This document shows positions 11,662 through 17,366 of a stretch of 38,608 nucleotides of DNA, one piece after another. Numbering within the stretch: the first letter of the stretch is position 1; every line of letters starts with the position of its first letter. The DNA lies in assembly GCA_937958675.1 (NCBI GenBank), contig CALGND010000144.1:1-38608 (forward strand), given 5' to 3'. Below the pieces are notes generated by a model that was given only the letters and a program-made list of their open reading frames with translations, did not search any database and was not told where the DNA came from. The DNA is from an uncultured Granulosicoccaceae bacterium. GTDB taxonomy: Bacteria; Pseudomonadota; Gammaproteobacteria; Granulosicoccales; Granulosicoccaceae. Both the position numbers and the translations under genes were made by a program.

Positions 11662-11880
11662 TGGCTGAGAGCTCACTTTGTTGCAAGTATAAAAGGGGAT
11701 TTTTCACCAGCTGATTGACTCACATAGTCCAACACCACCTTGTTGGCTGTTATTGGCGCTGTTATGTTGACTAACTAGCTGCCATATTCGATGGTAAATT
11801 GACTCTGCCATGGCCTTGGGCTTCGAACACTAGAACTTGTGGCCGAGTTTGTTTGGAATAGGTGGAACAGAGTTATTGTG
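11662..11880. other. Gap with no recognised feature
   Basis: This stretch separates the DUF3015 promoter region from the transposase-like remnant. I see no ORF with a ribosome binding site, no strong hairpin with a T-run and no known RNA in it. It may be the upstream flank of a decayed insertion sequence. Confidence 0.4.
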
Positions 11881-12080
11881 ATGAGTGACGTGATTCAACA
11901 GTGGGTTGAGGGGGAGTTGGAATGAGCTTTGGGCGAACAAGTAGCTTGCTGAATCACACGCCTAGTTCTTGCACGAATGAAGGAGATGTGTGTGCCGGGA
12001 AAGTGTTATAGCCTTTCATCCAGCGAGCTACCTGTTGGACAGTATAAGTGTTGATCCCATTATTATCTGTAAACCATCCG
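11881..12080 (+). pseudogene. Fossil N-terminus of an IS4/Tn5-type transposase
   Basis: One reading frame from ATG 11881 reads MSDVIQQWVEGELE, stop, ALGEQVAC, stop, then ITRLVLARMKEM, VPGKCYSLSSSE and QYKC, then two more stops. The order W-E-EL, LG(D/E), RLV, PG(K)S and (Y)R/K is the pattern of the transposase DNA-binding domain that begins IS4-family enzymes such as Tn5 transposase. Spacing is near normal, apart from about two extra residues between LGE and RLV. In-frame stops and absence of the catalytic part mean it cannot work. The match is by eye and short, so chance similarity is possible. No terminal inverted repeats could be found. Confidence 0.4.
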
Positions 12081-12197
12081 TTCACTTTTCATTGATTTCT
12101 TTCGATTCTTTTCTTTCAATTTTCGATTGGGAGACTTAAAGCGGATGCCGTCTTTGTCTAGTTCGTCTTCTATTAATAATTGCGCTAATTTGTTCAT
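12063..12197 (-). CDS. Small basic protein, 44 residues, unknown
   Basis: The ORF reads MNKLAQLLIEDELDKDGIRF and continues with a strongly basic stretch KLKEKNRKKSMKSER, ending MVYR. The first part could form an acidic amphipathic helix. An excellent ribosome binding site, AGGAG, sits seven bases before the ATG. It is the last of three small ORFs with the same strand and similar signals, and follows the 55-residue ORF after 35 bases. Its 3' end touches the transposase-like remnant. I do not recognise a family. The charge pattern would suit nucleic-acid or partner-protein binding, but this is a guess. Small size means it could still be a chance ORF. Confidence 0.45.
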   Translation of the reverse strand: MNKLAQLLIEDELDKDGIRFKSPNRKLKEKNRKKSMKSERMVYR

Positions 12198-12232
12198 GAC
12201 TTTACTCCTGTTTTTTCTAAGCCCGAGGCTAG

Positions 12233-12400
12233 TTATGCTATTGATGGTTGTGGTGGCAAATGAATAAAAACACTACGGCTTATTTTTGCTGTGGTCTTTT
12301 TAATGTGTACTAGTTTGCGGCTAGCATCGTGGTCGTAGTCAGAAATGGCTCGTGCCGGGAAAATAACAGGTGTTATTAGTGTTGATTGGTGGATGTTCAT
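12233..12400 (-). CDS. Small protein, 55 residues, unknown
   Basis: The ORF begins MNIHQSTLITPVIFPARAIS and continues with DYDHDASRKLVHIKKTTAKI before a proline-containing end. AGGAGAG lies four bases before the ATG, a good ribosome binding site although slightly close. It lies between the 51- and 44-residue ORFs on the same strand. An inverted repeat AATAACA-GG-TGTTATT (12362-12377) lies inside the coding region. No family is recognised and no signal peptide or membrane segment is visible. Coding status rests on the ribosome binding site and the cluster arrangement. Confidence 0.4.
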   Translation of the reverse strand: MNIHQSTLITPVIFPARAISDYDHDASRKLVHIKKTTAKISRSVFIHLPPQPSIA

Positions 12401-12495
12401 ACTTCTCTCCTAACCCAATTATTGTAAAAGGGCGTTGGTTACATGCTTTGCTTTGTGTATCTGATTAGGCGCATGATTATTTTTGTTATGTTGCT

Positions 12496-12651
12496 TTATT
12501 TCGTACGGTTTTTTATTTTTTCACCTGGGGATTTAAAAGCTGTGTGTGGGTTTTTACCCCGCCGACTGGATAGGTTTATAGTGCGATAAAACAATAAACC
12601 GAATAGATCGGCTTTATAGTGATGATCGCTATCTTTTTTTTGATCGTGCAT
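12496..12651 (-). CDS. Small basic protein, 51 residues, unknown
   Basis: The product starts MHDQKKDSDHHYKADLFGLL and is basic throughout its second half (SSRRGKNPHTAFK, EKIKNRTK). GGGAGA lies seven bases before the ATG, a good ribosome binding site. It is the first of the three small minus-strand ORFs; 95 bases separate it from the next. An 8-bp inverted repeat lies 144-191 bases upstream (12795-12842). I do not recognise the family. It could be a real small protein or an AT-rich chance ORF. Confidence 0.4.
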   Translation of the reverse strand: MHDQKKDSDHHYKADLFGLLFYRTINLSSRRGKNPHTAFKSPGEKIKNRTK

Positions 12652-13018
12652 GTTTTATTCTCCCTACTGCTTAGGTAATTTGGATCTCTACACCTTTTTG
12701 GTATAAATCGAACTACTTATTATTTTTATGCACAGCGTCTTTGCACGTTTGCTTGTCAGCATGTTTCACTTTGCGAATAAACCACTAACGGAACGTAAAC
12801 GGATTTCTTCATGTCGAGCTGACAAAAAAATAAACCGTTTACATTAAGTCACGAATTTTTAACTGTTAGATATAGATAGGAATCACTGTGTAACAAACAG
12901 CAGTGTTTAATGTGACGGTATAGATAAACGATGGCGTAGACGTACCGTGTTGGTCCGCGACTTCTTTGAAAGGAGTTATGACAGTCCTTTCGCCCTCGCT
13001 GGGATGATAACCTTGGAC
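12652..13018. other. 367-bp gap upstream of the small-ORF cluster
   Basis: No gene was seen. Two inverted repeats stand out. GTAAACGG (12795-12802) pairs with CCGTTTAC (12835-12842) and might be an operator for the small-ORF cluster. GAAAGGA (12968-12974) pairs with TCCTTTC (12985-12991) just after the response regulator stop and might be a weak transcription end. Neither has a T-run. No convincing -35/-10 pair was identified. Confidence 0.4.
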
Positions 13019-13414
13019 TTAAGCAACCTTTTGATGCTGTTGCTGTAATTCGGCGAGTACATCAAGACAGGTATCTTTAAAGAACGGCTTCTGAAGGCAT
13101 ACTGCTGCACCTTGTTCTTTAAGTTCTTTTTTGCGCTGAGCATCCATCGCACATGAGACGAGAACTACGTCTATGTCGGGTAGGTTCTTGTTGGTGAATT
13201 CTAATAGTGCTTCGCCCCCTATGCCACCATGAAATCGCATATCGCAGAATACAATATCGTACTGATGTTCTGAGAGTTCTAGAAGAGCGTCTTCTACCGA
13301 TTCTGATTCTGATATGACACAGCCACACTTTTTTAAGATATTACCGATGGCATATCTAATGTCGTCATCGTCGTCTACAACGAGTACCGATGTTTGAACT
13401 GGAGTTGCTGACAC
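13019..13414 (-). CDS. Single-domain response regulator (receiver only)
   Basis: The 131-residue product is a lone CheY-like receiver with no output domain. The acidic pocket is VVDDDDDIR (residues 12-20), the phosphorylated residue is Asp58 in VFCDMR, and the switch Ser87 and Lys109 (in LQKPF) are in place, so it should be phosphorylated normally. The start is GTG at 13414. No in-frame ATG lies near the N-terminus, and no clear Shine-Dalgarno sequence is visible. It stands alone on the minus strand with long gene-free flanks. The cognate kinase is not adjacent; the hybrid-free kinase at 17367-19313 already has its own receiver. The role must come from protein-protein contact rather than DNA binding. 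Confidence 0.9.
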   Translation of the reverse strand: MSATPVQTSVLVVDDDDDIRYAIGNILKKCGCVISESESVEDALLELSEHQYDIVFCDMRFHGGIGGEALLEFTNKNLPDIDVVLVSCAMDAQRKKELKEQGAAVCLQKPFFKDTCLDVLAELQQQHQKVA

Positions 13415-14037
13415 TTGTTTCGCTCAGGTAGTGTTGTGTTCATGTAAAACGCATTAACAGACGTTTTTTGTTAGAAGCACTGATTGTACCGTTTGTGCTA
13501 ATTCTCACTTTATAATCCTTATAGCGTTTTCTCAGGCGTTTTCTTTATGGCGATCGCAGAATTCAGCCATGAATGTGTATTCTGAATGTGAACTGAGTGC
13601 AGAAACTTGGTTTATTTGCGTTTTCTAATGGCCTGTGAAGCGCGCGAGTGAATTTGCTAAATTCGGATGCTCGTGGCGTTCCCTCAAAAAGGCTGGGTCT
13701 CTGCGAGCGTGTTTCGATTGCCTGGCAAGTTGATTCCGGGCCGCCGTCTTCGAAGGAATAACACGATCATCCACGGGGTAATGAAGCAGTTTGTGCTTTT
13801 GCCGGTGGCGTAAATTTAGCCGATAATAGTTGTGAAGACAGCCGCAATTAAATGCCAGTTGTTGTGGTAAATCTCATCTTTGAAAGCCATTATGTGCGCG
13901 ATCAGATAAATTGTGACGAATTGTAAACAGGGTTACATGGCATGGCCGTTACTGTTTCCGAGTCATCGACAAGAATGACAGTACACAGTCGTAATTAATT
14001 GCTTACCACTATGCTTTCGCACGCGGTGGTTGATCAA
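13415..14037. other. 623-bp stretch without a protein gene; possible ncRNA
   Basis: No ORF with a good ribosome binding site was found. A TATAAT at 13511-13516 has no matching -35 box. Two nested mini-ORFs begin at 13937-13942 (13 and 18 codons) behind a GGG. The stretch ends with a strong plus-strand terminator, which implies that something on the plus strand is transcribed through its right part. It lacks the many GGA loops of CsrB/RsmZ RNAs and does not look like tmRNA, RNase P RNA or 6S RNA. Confidence 0.4.
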
Positions 14038-14070
14038 GGGACCGGTCATTAACGGCCGGTCCGTTTTATT
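14038..14070 (+). terminator. Orphan rho-independent terminator
   Basis: GGACCGG (14039-14045) and CCGGTCC (14056-14062) form a GC-rich stem with a ten-base loop, followed at once by GTTTTATT. It is oriented for the plus strand. No plus-strand gene ends nearby; the previous plus-strand gene ends at 9099. It therefore marks the end of an unidentified transcript, perhaps a small RNA. Confidence 0.8.
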
Positions 14071-14421
14071 CTAAGAATGACCCTCCTAATCAATATTCCT
14101 GTACCGCTGTAGAGCGCAAAGCACCTGCTCCAGGTCGATTCAATTGAATGAGTGGTTTATCAACCGCTGGTTTATTGTTTTGAAGCTTATCGGGGCAATT
14201 CTGCCGCCAATAAAAAATCCGGCGTAACCGTAATTTGGTCCGTATCTTGATTAAACAGGCGGTTTGTGAGGAAATAGTTCAGCATGGCTATTTACAGACA
14301 TGGCGCTCAAGAAGGTCGCGAATCTATGTCGTATTAGTCCTGCATACTATTATCACTTATAAAAGGTAGCAGCTAGCTTTTTGGTTGACTAACTGCCTGT
14401 CTTATTTGCGGAGGAACCATT
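14071..14421. other. 351-bp leader region before the GTPase operon
   Basis: There is no gene. The stretch must hold the promoter of the coiled-coil/GTPase operon, since a terminator stands on its left. TTGACT at 14385-14390 and AT-rich TATTAT and TTATAA near 14347-14363 are visible but do not make a properly spaced -35/-10 pair. The operon may use a weak or regulated promoter. Confidence 0.4.
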
Positions 14422-15036
14422 ATGGCTAAGGCAGACCAGGACCTAGATTCAGCTGATTCTAAAGGCTCAGATACCAGTGCGAAGAATACGAACACAGCCG
14501 TCGCTGCGTTCAAGTTGGAGCAAGCGGCGCTCTCCGGCGGTGAGCTAGGTACGCTTCAAGAAATATTGTTCGGGAAGCAAATGGCTTCCCATAGCAAGCA
14601 AATATCTTCTTTACATAGCTATGTAGAAGACCAGCTCTCTAGTTTGCGGGAAAACTGTGAGCGTCAATTTGCGGAACTACATCGCAAGCTTGGCGAAAGC
14701 TTAGAAGCAGTTAACTCGCAGCTTGAGCACAACGACGAGAAACAAACAACTGGCCTAGCAGAAACGAATAACAGCTTAGCTGATGCACAATCAATGTTCA
14801 TGACTCAACTTACCCAGGCGAACGATAGTAACGGTAAAGTGCAGAGTGAATTAGAGTCTCAGCTAAAGACAGCCAATGAACAACTCACTAATTCGATGCA
14901 ATCTAGCCGTGATGACATCATGCAACGGCTTGAGTCCGCCATTACTGAGCTAGATGCTCAAAAGCTGGATAAAGGTGCGCTGTCAAGCCTATTAGGCGAT
15001 GTCGCTACTCAGCTTACAGGGCAAACAAAAACCTAA
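14422..15036 (+). CDS. Cytoplasmic coiled-coil protein of a GTPase operon
   Basis: The 204-residue product has a low-complexity, charged N-terminus (1-30), then a conserved-looking segment GTLQEILFGKQM (about 43-54). From about residue 55 to 185 it is a long, almost uninterrupted heptad-like helix rich in Gln, Leu, Glu and Ser. It ends LDKGALSSLLGDVATQLTG. No signal peptide or membrane segment is visible, so it should be cytoplasmic. The ATG has a strong GGAGG seven bases upstream. It is the first gene of the operon and overlaps the next gene by 38 bases. Its ILFG segment resembles the LLFA segment near the start of the next protein. I recognise the type as a companion of small GTPases but know of no established function. 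A scaffold or partner role is inferred. Confidence 0.85.
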   Translation: MAKADQDLDSADSKGSDTSAKNTNTAVAAFKLEQAALSGGELGTLQEILFGKQMASHSKQISSLHSYVEDQLSSLRENCERQFAELHRKLGESLEAVNSQLEHNDEKQTTGLAETNNSLADAQSMFMTQLTQANDSNGKVQSELESQLKTANEQLTNSMQSSRDDIMQRLESAITELDAQKLDKGALSSLLGDVATQLTGQTKT

Positions 15037-16360
15037 ATGGATATCTCCGGTGCCAAATAGCGAAGATGCTGTTGCCAAACTTGTTGATACCTCTGGGCCA
15101 AGTGATGCGACAACTGATGAATCAACTGAAATAGAAGCGGTTCGTAAACTCCTGTTTGCGGCGGACCGTACTCGTATAGAAGAGGGTCTAAAGCGCCTTG
15201 ATCAGTTAGAGCAAAAACTCAGCGACCCTAAAACCCGTGCGCGAGATGCCAGCGAAGTTCTAGTACCTGCGATGCGCCTGCGTATCTCTGAGGGTGAGGA
15301 ATTAGGCGAAGTATTAAAGCCAGTTGTGGTCAGCCAGTTTCATCAAACTGCCAGAGATGAGCCAGACATCATGGCCGATGCCTTGTTTCCGATTCTTGGT
15401 CCGGCAATGCGAAAGATGATCACGGCTATGCTAACGCCAGATAAGAAGGCTAAAAAGCGTCGGTATCGATTGGAGCAGCTGTTCTTGATAGAGAAAGAAA
15501 CGGGCTTGCCTGTTTGCCATGTCTCCTCAGATTCCGCATCAACTCAGGACGCTGACATGGTCAGTGGGATGTTGAGTGCAATACAGTCGTTTGTCCATGA
15601 AGCCTTTGAGGCTGATGAATTTGATGGATTAAACACATTGCAGGTGGGTGAACTATCGGTATGGATAGAGTGGGGACCCTCTGCGGTATTAGCAGCCGTT
15701 ATTAGAGGCGTTGCTCCTCAGAAGGTTCGAGAAGCGATGCAGGTGAAACTTGAGGGTATCCATCAAGCTTACCAAGCAGAGTTTTCTGGCTACTCGGGCG
15801 ATACAGCACCGTTTGATCCATTACGCCCGGAACTACATGATTTTTTGCATACGCACGACGGTACATTTAAAAACAAGTGGCGAAATCTGCCGAACCGCAT
15901 TAAGCAGATATTGCTTGGTTTGGCCATAGCTTTTTTGTGTTTTGTGTTTTGGACTGTATATGGCATCTATGACACTCATCGATGGAACAATTATGTGCAT
16001 AGTGTTGAGCAGCGGCCGGGTATCATCGTGACTGATAGCCAACGTAGTTTCAGAGATTATCGATTGAGTGGTCTTCGTGATCCTTTAGCGATTGATCCTT
16101 CGGAACTGCTTGAAGGTAGTGGATTAAATTCTAAGCAAGTAACGTTTCAATTTAAAGCCTATCAAGCACTAAACCCAGACTTTACTCTCAGACGATTGAA
16201 TAAGCTGTTAGCACCCCCAGAAGGCATTACCCTAGCGCTTGAAGACAATACATTATTTATAAAGGGCGACTTGGGTCTTGATAAGGTTAAATGGTTTGAA
16301 CAAGCTAAAGAATTAGCGCGAGTGGTTACAGGTGTAGACCGTATATATTTGGCTGATTAA
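14999..16360 (+). CDS. Single-pass membrane protein, companion of Ras-like GTPase
   Basis: The 453-residue product has a large N-terminal cytoplasmic-type domain. It includes AVRKLLFAADRTRIEE (about 46-61), DEPDIMADALFPILGPAMRK and EQLFLIEKETGLPVCHVSSD. The last of these leads into DADMVSGMLSAIQSFVHEAF and VGELSVWIEWGPSAVLAAVI. One membrane helix follows at about residues 303-323 (ILLGLAIAFLCFVFWTVYGI). The C-terminal 130 residues, with GLRDPLAIDP and ITLALEDNTLFIKGDLG, resemble a BON-type fold and should be periplasmic. Related proteins as I recall them carry a further OmpA domain at the C-terminus; this one stops before it. The start is uncertain: ATG 14999 overlaps the previous gene by 38 bases with a weak ribosome binding site, and GTG 15050 is an alternative. 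Confidence 0.8.
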   Translation: MSLLSLQGKQKPKWISPVPNSEDAVAKLVDTSGPSDATTDESTEIEAVRKLLFAADRTRIEEGLKRLDQLEQKLSDPKTRARDASEVLVPAMRLRISEGEELGEVLKPVVVSQFHQTARDEPDIMADALFPILGPAMRKMITAMLTPDKKAKKRRYRLEQLFLIEKETGLPVCHVSSDSASTQDADMVSGMLSAIQSFVHEAFEADEFDGLNTLQVGELSVWIEWGPSAVLAAVIRGVAPQKVREAMQVKLEGIHQAYQAEFSGYSGDTAPFDPLRPELHDFLHTHDGTFKNKWRNLPNRIKQILLGLAIAFLCFVFWTVYGIYDTHRWNNYVHSVEQRPGIIVTDSQRSFRDYRLSGLRDPLAIDPSELLEGSGLNSKQVTFQFKAYQALNPDFTLRRLNKLLAPPEGITLALEDNTLFIKGDLGLDKVKWFEQAKELARVVTGVDRIYLAD

Positions 16361-16381
16361 TAGACGATAGGAACAAAACTT

Positions 16382-16906
16382 TTGCTACAGAAAAAAGTAT
16401 GCATGTTGGGAGCATTCGCCGTAGGCAAAACAAGCTTGGTGAGGCGCTATGTCGATAGCATTTTCTCCGAGAAATACACCACAACCATTGGTGTAAAAAT
16501 CGATAAGAAAGTGGTAAGCCTCGGTGCACAGGATATCTCTTTGCTGTTATGGGATGTTTATGGTGAAGATAATCATCAAAAGGTACTTCCGGCTTATTTG
16601 CGTGGCATGGCTGGGTATTTATTGGTTGTTGATCCCACTAGGCCCAACACATATAAAAGCGCTGTTTCTTTGAACAAATTGGTTAATGACACGTTGGGGC
16701 CCAAGCCCTTTGTTTTGGTTCTGAATAAATCGGATCTAAAAGAAGATTGGGAAAATGAAACAGTAGATGTTCAAGCTCTTAAGGATGAAGCGGTAGCGGT
16801 AATGGAGACCAGCGCAAAGACGGATAGCGGTGTAAGTGAGATGTTCCAATCTATGGCTAGCGCGTTGTTGCCGAAAAATAGTCGGGGGAGCATTCCCGAT
16901 GAATAA
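16382..16906 (+). CDS. Ras/Rab-like small GTPase
   Basis: The 174-residue product is a single G domain of the Ras superfamily. G1 is GAFAVGKTS (residues 10-18), the G2 threonine is Thr35 in TTTIGV, G3 is WDVYGED (Asp58 to Gly61), G4 is NKSD (115-118), and G5 is TSAK (143-146). Glu62 replaces the catalytic Gln of Ras, so hydrolysis may depend on a partner. There is no C-terminal lipidation cysteine. I chose TTG 16382, behind AGGAA, because the first in-frame ATG (residue 8) would delete the first beta-strand that leads into the P-loop. The gene follows the membrane protein by 21 bases and overlaps the PAS-like gene by 8. It is probably the switch of this operon. Confidence 0.93.
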   Translation: MLQKKVCMLGAFAVGKTSLVRRYVDSIFSEKYTTTIGVKIDKKVVSLGAQDISLLLWDVYGEDNHQKVLPAYLRGMAGYLLVVDPTRPNTYKSAVSLNKLVNDTLGPKPFVLVLNKSDLKEDWENETVDVQALKDEAVAVMETSAKTDSGVSEMFQSMASALLPKNSRGSIPDE

Positions 16907-17306
16907 AAAACTACCTTTTTCAGTCGTACGCTATGTGAAAACGCAGCCTGCCAGTAATAGGTCGATGGCGTACCTTTGCTTAGACGAAAATCTTGTTGTT
17001 GTTGATAGTGGCGGTGAACTTGAAAAGTGCGGGATTCCTTCGATAGAAAATGGTGTGCTGGCCAGTGAACAACTTCCGGCAATTGAATCGTTGTTACCCA
17101 TAGATGAATCGGCAGTAGTACTGGTGAATACGCAAATTATAGAAGGGTCAATAATTGATCTGCACTTGTTTGCTGATTCTGTTGGGCAATGGGTGTTGAT
17201 TATCGATAATACTGAAGCAGGCCTAAGGCTCCAATCAGAACAACAAGATCGGCTTTGTAACGATATTGTCGAAGAGCAAAACACCAAGAAGAGAAGATTT
17301 AAATAA
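16899..17306 (+). CDS. Small PAS-like protein next to the GTPase
   Basis: The 135-residue product starts MNKKLPFSVVRYVKTQPASN and then shows YLCLDENLVVVDSGGELEKC, which resembles the opening strands of a PAS domain. It ends with WVLIIDNTEAGLRLQSEQQD, like the last PAS strand and a linker helix. The last 15 residues are charged and probably disordered. I set the start at ATG 16899 because GGGGGAG lies eight bases before it; it overlaps the GTPase stop by 8 bases, so translation is coupled. An upstream in-frame start at 16836 lies inside the GTPase gene and adds unlike sequence. No catalytic residues are seen. It may link the GTPase to the downstream kinase. The PAS call is by pattern only. Confidence 0.7.
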   Translation: MNKKLPFSVVRYVKTQPASNRSMAYLCLDENLVVVDSGGELEKCGIPSIENGVLASEQLPAIESLLPIDESAVVLVNTQIIEGSIIDLHLFADSVGQWVLIIDNTEAGLRLQSEQQDRLCNDIVEEQNTKKRRFK

Positions 17307-17366
17307 CTCTCTGCTTAAGCACAAAGATTATCGTTCCATGAGATGTTCTAAACGAGCCAAATACTA

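Noticed and set aside
13511..13516. TATAAT as the promoter of a plus-strand RNA
   Set aside because: The -10 hexamer is perfect, but candidate -35 boxes are at spacings of 12 and 21 bases, so it was not called as a promoter.
13415..14070. CsrB/RsmZ, 6S, tmRNA or RNase P RNA
   Set aside because: The stretch lacks repeated GGA loops and none of the conserved ends or cores of those RNAs is visible. Only a generic ncRNA possibility is kept.
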